Assembly: GCF_000247695.1 (NCBI RefSeq)
Contig: NW_004624800.1
Location: 9,162,202-9,226,201 of the forward strand
Direction of reading: 5' to 3'
Origin: Heterocephalus glaber
Lineage: Eukaryota; Chordata; Mammalia; Rodentia; Bathyergidae
DNA: 64,000 bases
Positions within the stretch are counted from its first letter, which is position 1, and each line of letters starts with the position of its first letter. Under the pieces are notes generated by a model. That model made no database searches, was not told the DNA's origin, and worked only from the letters and a program-made list of their open reading frames with translations. This document shows positions 21,531 through 33,981 of the stretch, in pieces. A program made the translations under genes and the position numbers.

Positions 21531-24500
21531 TTCTAGCCAATTACTATAATTAAAATGATTTTTGTTTCCACTTATTCCCATTTTTAATTTTTTTATTCAT
21601 TCCCAGGAAGAAAATTTTAAGAATATATTTATTGTCTATAAGCTGTATCATAAATTTGAAGTACTGGTTAATATGGGAGATGAAATAGGATACTTTCCAG
21701 CTTTTGGTATCACAGAATGAGCATTTTTCTAAACAGAGATCAGATGTCTCTTCAGTCGACAAGGTGCTCAATGATCCTACCAGGGATGGCTATGCAGTAG
21801 ACCAGAATTCTGTTAGCTGCTGGATTACAACCAAGTCTCTAATGCCAGACAGATTCATGCCCTCATGGACATTAGCTTCAGGATTTAGCATGTGCCTATG
21901 ATTTAATAGAGCATCCTTTGGTTTGAAGTGCTTGCCAGTTCTAATACAGTCCATCTAATATGAATTTTTATGAGTCAAAATTCAACAGGCTGTTTCAGAT
22001 GCTTTGAAGACGGTTCATTTAATCTCTGTTTGGTAGAAGTCTTCATTTGGAAAAAATGCCCTTTTGTCATCCTTTCCATTTACTATTGTTTATTTCTCTA
22101 TGTTTTAAAATTCTGTCAAATACCTGAGAAATGTCTTTTTCTTTGCAGTCTAGTACATCATACCAAAATATTCATATTTAACCTTTATTTCCTTAAGTTG
22201 AATTTTATTTCCCATGCGAGATGAATAAAGGGTGGCAGCAATCATTTTCAAAGGCAGGATTTTTTAAATGTGTTTAAGAAGAGGAAATGTAAGCTCATTA
22301 ATTTAACTGGTTTCCATAGTTGAGACTATGTAAAAAAACAAAAAAACAAAAGAGTGTCTTCCTTCTCAATGTACAGATTCATGAATTCCTTTTCCTTGCA
22401 TTGCCATGGGTAACCTTGCCTATAGCCCCACTTCTCAAGGTGTTGCTGAGAGGAGCTGTTTAGACCAGACTGGTGTCTTTCAGATCACTGCCCCACTACC
22501 AGGAGCAAAAGGGTGACAAGGAATGGCCTGAGGGGCTAGGTCATAGAACTGCCCCACCACACCACACCTGTCCGCTGCAGTCATTAATTAGTTTAAGAAT
22601 TACAGCATGGAGAAATATTTTCTTGAAAAATAAGTTTATGACATAAGAAGACAGGAAAAGTTGGTACTCTATTGGGATAGACTTTTTTTTTTTTTTTTAG
22701 TTTTATCATGGAGTCCAGAATGACTCTTTTTGCTTTCATGCCCTCCCTTTTTATTGAGATGAGGGAAAACACGATAACATGGCTATTCACTAAATTTCTC
22801 CTTTTCAGTATTTCCATTATTTTGATTTGCTAGTCTTTTGTTTTTTGTTGTTTTGTTTTTCTTTAAGGAATTCTACCAAAGGGAGAAAGGCTGAGAGAAA
22901 TATAAATTTTATATGAATATTAATCGTCTTAAAATCATGTGAAATGGTTCAGCGATCTAATAGATGGAGAGTTTTATTGTACTGATGCACGTGTGATTTG
23001 AAAGATAATTACATAAGATTAAACTCCTTTCTCAGCCAATCAGGAGAGAGACCCCATTCCTTTTTATGACCTGTAATAAACTTTGTGGGTGAGAAATTGT
23101 GCTATTAATCTCAAGTACAATGACAGAAATAAAATATTATGAATAAAAATTTTCCTTGTGCTTCCACTAACAAAAAAATATGATCTCTATTTACAAGAAT
23201 CATTAAAATGCTGTATCCATTATTTATAGAATGGAATCATAGGAAAATGTCAGGGAAATGATAAAACAATAAGGAAATGGCATAAAGAGATGAATGTGAA
23301 TCACATTTATCTAAGAGAAAAATTAATGTTGCTAATATTTCCATCAGGAATAGTTGCTATAGTTTCCACACTGCATAGATTTGAATTTTTACCATGATTG
23401 CTGGTGTTACACAAATGCCTGAAGAACTTTGTAGAAATAAAAATAGTGTGAAAATAAAATATTGTTCTACACTTACATGATACTATCTGCCAAAGCTATT
23501 TTTTACTTTTTTATTATTTATTAATCCATTTCACTTGTTCTATAGGTGCAAGATTTGTACTATTATGACCTCATGCAACAGATGTGATACTGGGGTTTAA
23601 TGAAATTAAAGAACATGTATACGTAAAAGGGGGAAAAGTTAAAGTGTTTGCAGTTTTATTTAGGCCATCTATGCTGCTGAATCTTTCTTTAAACTATTAT
23701 CTTAGAGTTCTATTTCTCATCTGCATCAGATACAGATTTCCAATTATCTCCTGTGGTTTTCCACTTACCACATTAAATGCAATTTGAACTCTGTGCTTCC
23801 CAAAATGAAGCCTGTAGAATTTCTAATCTTCTTGCTCAGACAAGTGTCAAGGTAGAGGACAGCTCTACAGTTCTCTTCTGGTGCAAAGCTGGAGCACATG
23901 AATTGTATGCAACATGAAAATATAATAGTAATAAAACTGAATAAAGTCAGTTTTCTTTCTATTGTTACCACGTACAGGCAACTCTAAAGTATATTAGTAT
24001 AAAGATCCACATCTCTTCTAAGAACAAATGTTCCCATCACCAACCTGCCTTCACTTACAGCAGTTCTCTTCTGTAATTTCTGCTGAGCCTTCCCTCATAC
24101 AGAATTGTTTATTTCATCACACACTGTGCAATATCATTCAACTGAAATCTTAAGAATTACTATCCGACAGTCAAAAACTTTTGTCAGTTTGATCTTTCTG
24201 GCATTTCTAGCACCTGATCTATTGTCTTCTGCTGTCTATTTTTATTAATACTTAATGTAAGTATTTACCAACAGGCTTCAAAAATAACTTAAAATTGATT
24301 TTCTCTTTATCAAGAAAGAATATCACATTTTTTAAATTAGAAAAGAAAATTATAAATCAATCATAGATAGCATCAATAACTAGAATTAGCCACTGAAACA
24401 AAATGTGTTTTTATTTCTGCTTTTGCTTCATTATTGTCTCTTTTGCTTCCCAATATGTCTCTTTCCATGCCTGCCTTTCAATATATAAGTATATTTTATA

Positions 24501-25247
24501 AAACTAGGGATGCCAGGAGCCAGTAGTGTGAGGAGAGGAAGAAGTGAAACTGATTAAGATTTGATATGCAGGTATACTAATTCCTGAAGATGAAAGTAAG
24601 TAGTATGTTTTATAAATATATAATAAAAACCATGACATTGATCTAAAAATCAAGCTCATCATTTGGAAATAGTTTCATTGCCTTCACTTTCAATCCATTT
24701 ATTTAAATGGTATTTCACAGAAATAACATTTCCTAACATACTGAAATGAATGTGAGCCTATTGTGAAAAAATCTGGGACATTAAAATAATAAAAATAATG
24801 CACAATTCTTTGACTATTTCAATGCATCTTGACCAAAATAGCCCCTTAGAATTTCTCACCGAGATTGCCACTAATTTTGCCCCAATTTTCATTCCCATCT
24901 CAGCCAATACTTTCCTCACCTCTCAATCCATTTTCCACACTGCTTCTAATATTGTATTTTTCTATTATATTTTTCTCCTGAACTGCTATCCCCTATGCTC
25001 TGACTTTACATACTACATGAGTTGCTCCAATATACACTTCCCAGATGCTCCTTGTTCTCTGAATTTACTTCATTCTTAAACCCCATAAAGTGGAAGGAAG
25101 CTGGGAGTTAGGTTCAGCAGGTCTGAGGCAGAATCTAGTGCTAGGAGGTTGGGCCAGCACAGTGTGGAGACATTTCCTGTGTTGGTCCAAGATTGAGTCT
25201 GGAAATGGGCTAAACCTAGGTAAATCTTTTAAATCTAGACCCATTCT
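21531..25247. other. Mostly unique sequence, no gene seen
   Basis: Two parts stand out. At 22390-22565 base composition is less AT-rich, with no family recognised. At 24830-25075 the C/T-rich text vaguely resembles an L2-like 3' region but is too decayed to call. A T18 run lies at about 22682-22699. Frames 21970-22224 and 24798-25079 have no recognisable domain. Confidence 0.4.
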
Positions 25248-25262
25248 TTGTAAACCAGTCTT

Positions 25263-25331
25263 TTGCACCAGGGAACTCAGGACCTTGCCCTTGTGAGGCA
25301 AGCATAGTGCCACTGAACTAAATTCCCGGCC
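25263..25331 (-). mobile_element. ID-type SINE with target-site duplication
   Basis: Minus-strand copy of the local ID family with a small deletion in the B box (GGGAACTCAGG instead of GGGATCGAACTCAGG on the plus strand). It is flanked by TTGTAAACCAGTCTT (25248-25262) and TTGTAAACCAATCTT (25332-25346), 15-bp duplicates with one mismatch. The B-box loss should cripple pol III transcription of this copy. Confidence 0.95.
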
Positions 25332-25346
25332 TTGTAAACCAATCTT

Positions 25347-27121
25347 AAAAAGATTGGGATGAGATTGTAAAGCTCTCCACAAAGATTTAATTTAGACTAA
25401 TGGTCACCAAGAAACAATCATCTTGAATTATGTTTAGGAAATGTCAGGTCAGAGGTGCCATTGCACATTAAGTAACAAAGGTGGGGCTTGGTGGGGGGGT
25501 TAGGCAGAGGAACAATGTTCTGTTACATTCTCACACTGTGTGTGAGGACAGGGAATACATCCCATCAGATGTGGCCGGAGTCCAACCCTGAGCACATCAC
25601 GCATGCACGTGGAAGGCTTGCAGAAGAGCTTCTCGCGTTGGTCACAGCAGCTTAGACCCTCAGTTTCCTTCCGTTCCCAAGCCAAATGCTGCAGCTGAAG
25701 TATTGATGTTTCCTAGGATGTCCACTGAGACTTGGTTTATAAATTAGAATCAAATCAACTTTCCCTGCAATCACATTTTGGCAGGATATTTGCCTTTATA
25801 AAGAATTTATGGAAGTAAAATAAGTTTAAAAATTGTTCTTGGATGGTATATATTTTGTAATGTTTTTCTCCGTGTCCCTTGTAAATGAGGTTTAGTGCTT
25901 TTTAAAAATTTGTTATTATTTGTGCAGTTTCTTAAAGGAATTTGCTTTCCAAAACTACTACTTATGGGTGTTTTGTGTGGTATTTTTATCTAAGCTTGTT
26001 TAGTTTATTTCATTGTTGGTGATTTTGTCTCAAAGTATAGAGTAATCGTTAGACTTTTAGGGGATGTCTGAAATAATTTCCAGCTTCTAAAGGTACCTTT
26101 TTAAAGCTATGTCTTTTTTCCCTCTCACAAAATTTTCTTATGTTTTTGTACTTCTTATTTTTTCCAACTGTAATAACAAAAAATACTATGGGATTATTTA
26201 TTTTTTCCAGATAAAATTAATTTTCGGAGTGATCCATCAGTAACACTAAGGGTCATCATGGCAAGTGCGTGTTTATGCTGTTTTACACAGTCCTCAAAAA
26301 TTTAAAACTACATTTGGTAAATTACTTTACATTTCATCATGAAAAAATTCTACAGAGAGCAAAATAAAATATACATGAATTATCCAATTATCAGTTAAAG
26401 AAAAAAGTGTTTCTTGATCTAAATAGTTATTTGTCACAACATATTAAAATTAGCATTTGGATGCACATGTGATATCTCTGCAATGCTGAATAAACTTCTT
26501 CATCATAATAGCTTATAAAAAGAACCAGCAGCACAGTTACTGTAATTCTTCTAAAAAACCTCATTTTCTGACCAACATATGGTCGCTCCTGATTTGATGT
26601 TGTGTAACACATAGGATGAAGTCTTCTAAAGCTCTGCCCTTGCTGAAATCACAATGTACATAAACATCTTTATAAAAAATGAGTGAATTCCCCACATAAA
26701 ACTTTCCATGAAATTTTACTGGCTCCAAACGAGGTGCTCAAATGGACAACTTATGTCAAAGTGTATTATTTTCCTGCGACTGATACTAATGAAAGGAAAA
26801 TGCTTTTAAGGGCTTAGCTCATATTGAGTGACTTTTACCATGCTCATTACCTACATGTTACGCTGAATGATGTAAGTGTCTTTGAATTTAAGACATATAT
26901 GCTTGCCATATTTTATAATAGTTCCTTCTATTAAGGAATAAAACTTAAGAGCAATATATGTGTGTATTTCTTATTAATAGCCTTAATAGGAAGGTTATGT
27001 CATTTACTTCCTTGTCATATCTTTAGCAATATTATAATAATTGAAATAAAAGTGGAAAGTAGTCATTTCTCACAGTAGTTCTTCCCCTGTATTTCTACAT
27101 CTGTTAAGAAACTATTTTTAT
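25347..27121. other. Unique sequence, no gene seen
   Basis: The part 25470-25700 is GC-richer than its surroundings, including a G7 run near 25492, and holds no recognised family or exon. The rest is AT-rich. The minus-strand frames 25500-25685 and 26427-26612 are not supported. Confidence 0.4.
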
Positions 27122-27237
27122 CTGGGTCTATTGGCTCGCACCTGTAATCCCAGAACTCGGGAGGCTGAGTCAGGTCAATTGCCTCTAGTGCCAGACCAGC
27201 CCAAACTACATAGCAAGACCCTGTTTTAAAACAAAAG
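27122..27237 (+). mobile_element. B1-like 7SL-derived SINE monomer
   Basis: About 116 bp reading GGCTCGCACCTGTAATCCCA, GAACTCGGGAGGCTGAGTCA, GACCAGCCCAAACTACATAG and CAAGACCCTGTTTTAAAACA. This is the 7SL-derived monomer shared by rodent B1 and primate Alu halves. No internal B1 duplication is seen, so it resembles an early (proto-B1) form. The text before it (AAGAAACTATTTTTA, 27107-27121) resembles that after it (AAGAAAATATTCTTA), a worn target duplication. This is the only clear 7SL-type copy in the window. Confidence 0.9.
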
Positions 27238-27689
27238 AAAGAAAATATTCTTAACTCTCATATTCACCTGGAGTTAGGATTGCCAAAGTGGCACTTTTCT
27301 GAATCCTACCCTAGTAATAGATATTATTTCTAGAGATTCAGGAAGAAAATCAAATTTCTCATTCCCATTCATTCACCCAAACTAGACACAGAGATGATAC
27401 TGATTCTTGCTTAGGTCAATTCTTACTGAAATTAATGATTAGGTTTTGATGGGTTTCCTAATCCTGAAAATGTCTCTTCAAGGGACATGCTTTGCTAACC
27501 TCAATGACTGCTTCTCTGTTATCCTGCTTTCTTACCTAGAGAAACTAAAGAGCTCTCCACAGATCAGCTGCTTCATCTGGTGCCTCTGCTGCTTCCTACT
27601 TATGTGAAGAAAATGATTTTTGGCAATGTAACCACTGTGCCAATGGCTTGGTATGATCAGCATAGTACAGGCATCAAAGGTGAGCATGT

Positions 27690-27795
27690 GTTTCACAGAA
27701 ATGAATTAATGTGCCTAAAATGTTCATATCAGAGTCTGACATAGTGTGAACACTACATAGCATTATATACTGTTCTTATTTTTATTATCACCTTG
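27690..27795 (+). repeat. MIR 3' portion
   Basis: AAATGAATTAATGTGCCTAA, then GAGTCTGACATAGTGTGAAC and TGTTCTTATTTTTATTATCA follow the order of the MIR 3' end ('gattaaatgagataatgcatgtaaa ... ctggcacatagtaagc ... attattatta'). Confidence 0.55.
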
Positions 27796-27805
27796 ATCAA
27801 GCCCT

Positions 27806-28170
27806 CTTATACGGTTTAAATACGGGTAGTGGTTCCAAAAATTCTATATATTAAACATTCAAACAAGGATAGCCAGAGCAGTGCTTTTGGGAGGTGTAGT
27901 GGAACTTTAGGAGCTTGGGCCTTTTGGAAGGTCTTCGTGTCTTTGGGTTGTGCTCCTCAGAGTGACTGTGCGACTCCACCCGTGCTCTCAGAGATGTGGC
28001 TTTTTGCCCCTACATGTGTTCCCAGTATGCTATGCTTTTCAGCAGAGGCCAAGCAAGTGGGATGTTTGTTCTTGAACTTTGACCCCTCAAAACTGAGTTA
28101 AGTCAATCTCTCTTTATTGCATAAATAACCTGCATCAGACATTTCACTATCATAACAGAAAAGTGACAGA
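27806..28170 (+). mobile_element. MaLR-type solo LTR, copy A
   Basis: About 365 bp with the order expected of an ERVL-MaLR long terminal repeat: TACGGTTTAAATACG start, TTTTGGGAGGTGTAGTGGAA, CCTTTTGGAAGGTC, CCAGTATGCTATGCTTTTCA, and the end ATTTCACTATCATAACAGAA. Two diverged relatives lie at 38.6 and 53.1 kb in the same orientation. No internal retroviral coding sequence flanks it. Subfamily name not fixed. Confidence 0.65.
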
Positions 28171-28319
28171 TTCTCCTCCTCATTCTCATTTTCTCAATTC
28201 ACCTTTTCCAATCTACCATATATTAAATACAACCATGTACACACAAGCATGCATTGTATCTCACTACACACAGAGTCCGTGCTTTAGACATATGTAACTG
28301 TCACTATACAGTTTCAGCA

Positions 28320-28632
28320 ACACTTTTCCATTTGCCATTTCTTCCACCTGAAATACTGCCTTTTTAACTTATCTAATCATCCAATTTCTGTTAAACATTA
28401 AAAAGTCAGTTCAAACAATTCCAAATTTGTTTTCTCCAGTACCATTTCCTTGCCTTCTTCCACCATCAGTATATTACTAAGATCCTTATAGAAGCTTATT
28501 GAAATTTGGAAAGCATTCTCTCTTCTTATCAATCTGTAGCTATCTAGTAAATACTTTTGTTTGTGTTGTAACCCCAGAAGTGTCTGCCCATAGTAGCAGG
28601 TCTAATATTTACTGGAAAAATGAATGACTTGT
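28320..28632 (+). repeat. L2 LINE 3' end
   Basis: A long weak match to the L2 3' end in order: TTTGCCATTTCTTCCACCTG, AGTCAGTTCAAACAATTCCA, TTTTCTCCAGTACCATTTCC, and a tail CATAGTAGCAGGTCTAATAT plus TGAATGA. The last part matches the typical L2 terminus. Old and frameless. Confidence 0.6.
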
Positions 28633-28861
28633 TACTTAACATTTTCAGGTAACTTAAGAATTTAAAATGGGTTTTCAATGTAGGAATCAAAAGCAAGGAG
28701 TCCTTAATTCAAGTTACACTCTCCTTTTTCACATGCTGCAAGAAGCCCTCCTAAACTTTCCATTCTTCTCTACCTCCTTCCTTCATGAGATACAGTGATG
28801 CACTTGATGCCCCACCAGGCACTGAAGAAATATAAATTATACAGGTACCACTGTCCTCCTC

Positions 28862-28939
28862 TTTTTTTTCCCAGTACCAGGGATCGAACTCAGGACCCTG
28901 CACTTGCGAGGCAGGTGCGGGTGCTAAATCCCCAGCACC
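28862..28939 (-). mobile_element. ID-type SINE with A-box deletion
   Basis: Minus-strand copy with a T8 tail, then CCAGTACCAGGGATCGAACT, CAGGACCCTGCACTTGCGAG and GTGCTAAATCCCCAGCACC on the plus strand. About 10 bases corresponding to the A-box region (the 'accactgag' part) are missing compared with other copies. The B box is intact. Confidence 0.9.
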
Positions 28940-28944
28940 CACGA

Positions 28945-29699
28945 CTGTCATTTTCTTAAATGCAATGAAAGTTTAATTTTCAAATCCTTTGAATTGAATT
29001 GAAGGAAATTCTTGTGTACTTCACAAAATGTATTTCTTCTTGGAATTATCAGTGAATAATGCAATCTTGGCTGGATTGAAGTGCTATGAATTTGAAGGAA
29101 ATCTGCTGTTCTAAAATGAATACTAAGTCGAATATGCCCACATGACATCAAACTCTGTTCTATTTCAGCAGCTCAGTGATCTGTTCTCCACTGGGTACTC
29201 TCAATGAAATGACATTTCCTTTGACATTGTATCTATGGTTTTTACCTGGGAGATATTGGGTCATTTATCTGATCAGTAACAGATATCAGGGGAAGAAACA
29301 CAGTCACAAAGAAAAATTTTAATTATGTGAAATTTTGTTTTGATAAAGTTATCAGTTCTTACAGACTCAGATTCTAATCTGAAAGATTATAGATAATCCC
29401 AGTACTTTCCAGATCGAAGGACAAAGCAAAGATCTGAAACTGGCAATAATTATACCTACTGGTCTCAGGATGAATGATTTCAGTTCCTGAATTATATGTG
29501 AATGTTATGAGGAAGGAAACAAAGGAAACAAATTGTAAGGATCTTAGAGAGGGAAAAATCACGCAGGTAACCACATCTCATTGGAGTACATGGTTATGGG
29601 AAGAAGAGCTAGAGTTTCTGCATAGAAAAATACTTGCTACAATTGTACAAAACAGGATGTAATCATACCTTAATCCAATGAAAACTGAACGAGGAAATA
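28945..29699. other. Unique sequence, no gene seen
   Basis: No gene or confident repeat. The right part (about 29470-29699) may be further L1-derived sequence leading into the following 3' UTR, but I could not match it. Confidence 0.35.
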
Positions 29700-29925
29700 A
29701 GGACTGAAACGTATAGTGGATGTTGGGAAATGGGAAAAAAGTGTTCAAATGGGAAGGGGAACAAGGGAGGAGAGAGGGAGAAAGGACAGGAAGGACGAGA
29801 AAAAAAGTAAAAATGGAAAAAATGGAAACAAAGCTTTTGTACATAGGGAGGGCAAAGGGTTGGGGGATGGAATAAAATAAAATAAAATTTATTTTTAAAA
29901 AAAGAAATAGTAAAATAAATGAACA
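29700..29925 (+). mobile_element. L1 3' UTR fragment with A-rich tail
   Basis: Purine-rich text including GGGAAATGGGAAAAAAGTG, AATGGGAAGGGGAACAAGGG, AAAAATGGAAAAAATGGAAA, TACATAGGGAGGGCAAAGGG and a (AATAAA)n tail. It parallels, in opposite orientation, the 3' UTR of the L1 at 51.2-51.7 kb. It is 5'-truncated, and its left limit is uncertain. The tail contains several AATAAA words. Confidence 0.65.
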
Positions 29926-30394
29926 TAAATAAATAAATAAACTTCCTGTATAAATTTCAGATTAGGCATTTGTTCTTTCTGTGAACCTAAGTTCAGGAAA
30001 GCATTGAAAAGCCAGGAGAGAAGTACGGAGAACATGGGGAGTAGAATATGTTCTCTGTTCAGTTCCCAAAATTTTTCTACCATGGTTCTACATTACTGCA
30101 CATCCATTAGCTTTTCATAATTCCAAATTGAAAGAAAAAAATCTCAGATAATTATTACTGAGATTTTTGAAATTTTCTTACAAATATTTTTATTTCAAAG
30201 TAACAAAATAATGTTTTAAAAATATATAACATATCTTTTATGCTATATAATTGATATTTTATTAACTACACTGAATAATAATTATAATATTGTCTTAAAT
30301 ATGAAAGTATATAGATTGTGTGTAAAATAACATCAAGTTTTACAATATATTCATTAACCCAGCAGACTAATTTTAATCCCTTCACATTAAGAAC
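29926..30394. other. AT-rich unique sequence, no gene seen
   Basis: Very AT-rich. No coding or repeat family could be supported. Confidence 0.4.
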
Positions 30395-30475
30395 AAACTA
30401 AACCTTGATCAGTTAAATAAATGATGTGGCTGAGACTTGAACCTGGCCTATCCAAATCCAAATTTATGGCCTTCT
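30395..30475 (-). repeat. MIR fragment
   Basis: TGTGGCTGAGACTTGAACCT, then GGCCTATCCAAATCCAAATT follows the reverse complement of the MIR tRNA-derived part ('gtggcagagctgggattcgaacccagg'). Confidence 0.5.
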
Positions 30476-30734
30476 TGTGATTATAATTGCTGTTAAAACT
30501 ATATTTAAATTGTCACTAGATACAGATATTTTTTGAGATTGCAACTCTAAACTCCCTATATTTTCATCAAGGATAATCATCTTATCCCTCCATGCCAAAA
30601 TCACAAAGAAAACATTCAATTATATGAAAATGTGTCTTTCAAAGGTTGCTGATTGTTATAGAATAATGGAGTGTACAAATGACAATTAAGATATCACTTG
30701 AAGAGGCACAAGTCAGAATTATACGATGTATTGG

Positions 30735-30945
30735 TGTTAGCTTTCTGACTGCCCTGTTGGCTTTGGGGACTCAGGGACTTGGGATGTCCTCTCTGTTGGG
30801 CTCCTAGTTAGGTGACATCCCTTTGAACAAACCAGTGTGCTTCCTTTGGGCTTTGGTTTCTTTATCTGTAAAATTAGAAGGCTGTACTAGATGCTCTTTA
30901 AGGTTCCTCCCACCTCTAAATTCTATGAGCCATAATCTTTGGAGA
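30735..30945 (+). repeat. MIR-family repeat
   Basis: TTTCTTTATCTGTAAAATTA, GAAGGCTGTACTAGATGCTC and TTTAAGGTTCCTCCCACCTC, then TCTATGA follow a common mammalian MIR-family 3' part ('ctgtaaaatgagg ... ggactagatgatctctaaggtccctt'). The upstream part is less clear. Confidence 0.55.
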
Positions 30946-30949
30946 TTAC

Positions 30950-32135
30950 TGGTGTTATCATTGTAACCCCAACTGTAAAAATAATTCCAGTCCACAAGGC
31001 TGACACTACTGACCAGGAATCAAATGCACATTAGCAAATTTTAACTGTGACATTATTGGTCACAATATGGTGAAACATTCTTCGGGAAGCATGATTTTAA
31101 TACTTCAAGGGTACAGAAAAGGTCGCATAAATTATGCAACATTATGACTCCAGGGCATTTCATTAACCTGAGCTTTTTGAAAAGTGAATACGGTTGGGAA
31201 GGTGATTTTTTCCCATCCTGAGCCTCCTTTTCTGCTGGCCTGAAACTATTAATGCTAGATTTGCCTATTTATGATATCTCCTATTTCTATGAAGATTGAA
31301 AGATTTGTAACCACTAGCCACTTGTATTTATTTACTAATGCTAGATTTTTAATAAATTGGAAACTTAATTCCAATAAAATATTGCCTCAATTTGTATAAC
31401 TCCATTTTGTGCTTTCTCATAAATGATATTATAAAGACTCTTTTACTTTATTAATAGTGAATTTAATAGTAAAAACCTGGAGGAGGATCATTTACTGAGA
31501 TGGAGTCATGTGCAATCCATTAGATTACAACTTCACATCACAAGAAATGCAGGGGTGGAACTGGTCCTAGAGAAAGGTCCAATTCTAGTAATGTTATTTC
31601 TCATAACTTATATCTTAACACTTGGTAGATATCTGACTCATTCTGAACCTGTACTGTTCAATGTGCATGGCTATTTAAATCCAACCTAAATAAAGTTAAA
31701 TTTATGTTGTTCAGTTTCTAAGGTGCATGAGTTACATTTTAATTGCTAGAAACCTTCTCCATGACTTGGGAGGCCAGATGAGGGGAATGATTGGCTCCTT
31801 CCCTGCATAAGAGATTCTGAAACAGAGAAATCTGGGAACAACACACCTAGAAAAGCTATGCCTGTATAATTCACCTTCAGTTCATTGCGTTGCTCTTAGG
31901 TGTTACCATTGGATGTGTTTTTCCAAATGCATCAACCCGTACAATCTATATAACCATGTGCCTAGAATAACGTAGCATTTCAACCACCTGGAAAACTCCC
32001 TTCAAGCTGCCCAGTCAATCTCAATCCCTACCCATAAGCAGTCATGGCTATGGTATTTTCCACCACAGTTTAACACCCCCCGCATGGACATGTGTTAAAC
32101 CATGAAACAATAGGTTGGAGCTCTTATCAGCTTAA
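30950..32135. other. Unique sequence, no gene seen
   Basis: No coding region was found. The part around 31060-31250 lacks any recognised repeat and could be conserved non-coding DNA, which cannot be judged without alignment. Confidence 0.4.
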
Positions 32136-32137
32136 TT

Positions 32138-32265
32138 TCACTTACAGTGAAACCTGGGTTTCATTCCCAACTTGTACAAGTGTCTTATTTAATTTCTCTG
32201 AGCCTAAATAAAAGAGCATAATAACAGCAGCTACATTACAGGATTGTCACAAAGAGTTACACAAT
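32138..32265 (+). repeat. MIR SINE
   Basis: GTGAAACCTGGGTTTCATTC, CAACTTGTACAAGTGTCTTA, TTTAATTTCTCTGAGCCTAA, ACAGGATTGTCACAAAGAGT and TACACAATGAATAC match the MIR consensus in order from the tRNA-derived part through the core. Confidence 0.7.
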
Positions 32266-33399
32266 GAATACAAAGAATGGAGTCATAAGTCACTGTGATG
32301 TTTAAAACAGTACATACGTTCACCAAATGCTAGCTTTCCTTTTGATATAATTACAAAACTGTCAAAGTTCTTATTGTATAACCAACCTTTCAACTGCCTC
32401 CAATCTATTGCAGTAGAAGATTTATTTGGATTCTTTTTGGATCCATTGGGAAGGGGAACAATAGGTCAGGTTTACCCACACTTTCAAATAAACGAACAGG
32501 AATCACAGAAAGGAAGAAAAGTTAACTTCAAATCCCTAAAAAGCAAATTAAAATCTAACACTGATGATACTTCAACTTCTTTTGATAAAATGTGTGAGCA
32601 ATATCCAAACTGTTGAAGCACATAACCCTGTTTTATGAGCCTTAGAAGAAGTTCACAACAGCCACTCCTGAAGTTTTATTCTGCCAGTTTTATGGATGAC
32701 TCATCACGGGCCAGACTTTCAATGAAACAGTTGATGATATAAAGCAACGTGCTATAAAACAAGCCTAGTACAAATCCTACTTTTACATAATGCAATTTAA
32801 TAGAACTGCTATTTTATGGGAAGACAGTCTCTGGGTAGCTTCTGATTTCATGTGATTACTCACTCCAGAATGGGAGGCAGTTCTTTGGTTTGTACTTAGC
32901 TTGGGGCAGAAATAAAACTGATTTTTTTTCTAGACTCAACAAGCACAGTCCCCATGAGAGGCACAGAGTGGTAGTGGGCCTCTCAGACCACAGACTCCCT
33001 TGGTTTTCAGGGCAGGCTGGGACCAGCCCTGTGGGAGAAACCGATTAGCCACATGGAGCTGCAATTGCTTCTCGACACAGGCTTCGGGGCACACAAAGGA
33101 AAAGAGCAGGGTGTGGAGTGTCAAAAAAAATACATAACCATGTTGTAAATCCTCTGTACTCACTACTCCAAAATAAGAGAAGCTGTATAATATGTACAAA
33201 GAGTGACTAGAACATACTGTGAATGTTTACATTTTAAAACTTTTTTACTGTATGGGACAAATTGCCCTTTATCTCCTTTAAATGACTCCCCCTTATTTCA
33301 GACACACTCATCTCATCATTCTTGACACTTTAAGAAGCAGTCCTGGAAGTCCTATTTAGTGAGTGTCTTTATGAAATGTGATTTAAAAAAATACAGTGA
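32266..33399. other. Unique sequence with one unrecognised 80-codon frame
   Basis: A plus-strand frame at 32374-32616 has a hydrophilic, lysine/serine-rich C-terminal half and no repeat origin that I recognise. It lacks any visible partner exon, promoter or polyadenylation context, so it is not called as a gene. The part 32930-33130 is GC-richer without a family match. Confidence 0.4.
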
Positions 33400-33710
33400 A
33401 TGTTGCTGCCAACAAAAAGGCAGACTCCTAAAAACGTTATGGTGTGTCCTCATCCACCTTGTTCACTCGACATGGCACTGTGCAACTTCTGACTCTCAAA
33501 GTCAAAATGATCTTGAAACACCAATATATTGAATCAATTCATTACAACAAGGCACCCACTACAGTACAACTACTATGGACAGTCTTGAAAGAAGACTTCC
33601 AGAGCTGCTTCAAAAAGTGACGAGAATGATGTAGCCAGTTTGTTCAAAGTGAGCGAATTTGGAGAGATTAATAGTGATGTGTCTTTTACCATAATATATT
33701 TTAATTTAAT
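33400..33710 (+). pseudogene. Mariner-type transposase remnant
   Basis: Mariner transposases cut and paste DNA elements with TA targets. The translated text keeps, across broken frames, the C-terminal pattern of the family. A CACCTTGTTCACTCGACATG stretch corresponds to the 'YSPDLAPCDFF' catalytic neighbourhood. It is followed by YIESIHYNKAPTTVQ-like and LKEDFQSCFKK pieces (near 33580-33620), and then by GTGTCTTTTACCATAATATA, which resembles the usual mariner end. Stops and frameshifts show that it is long dead. Terminal repeats were not resolved. The subfamily is not assigned. Confidence 0.65.
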
Positions 33711-33947
33711 TATTGAGAGTATTTTTTATCACACTGTGTGTGTATTTGCAGATATTCCAGATGAGTAGTGCATAATGGACATCATATGTCAGATGCTGGC
33801 CGATCCCCACTCCCGTCACTCCCCACACCTTCTCACTTCACCTGGGCTTCTTTTCCTTAGAGGTTTCTTGTCACTGAGGATCGCTTTGCTTCCTGCACAG
33901 CAGCCTACAGGAGCTAGGCAACTGGCACTGATAAGAACATCCCTTAT

Positions 33948-33981
33948 AAAAACAAACAACCAAACAAACAAACAAACAAAT
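33948..33981. repeat. (CAAA)n simple repeat
   Basis: AAACAAACAACCAAACAAAC and further CAAA units, with one interruption. Confidence 0.9.
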
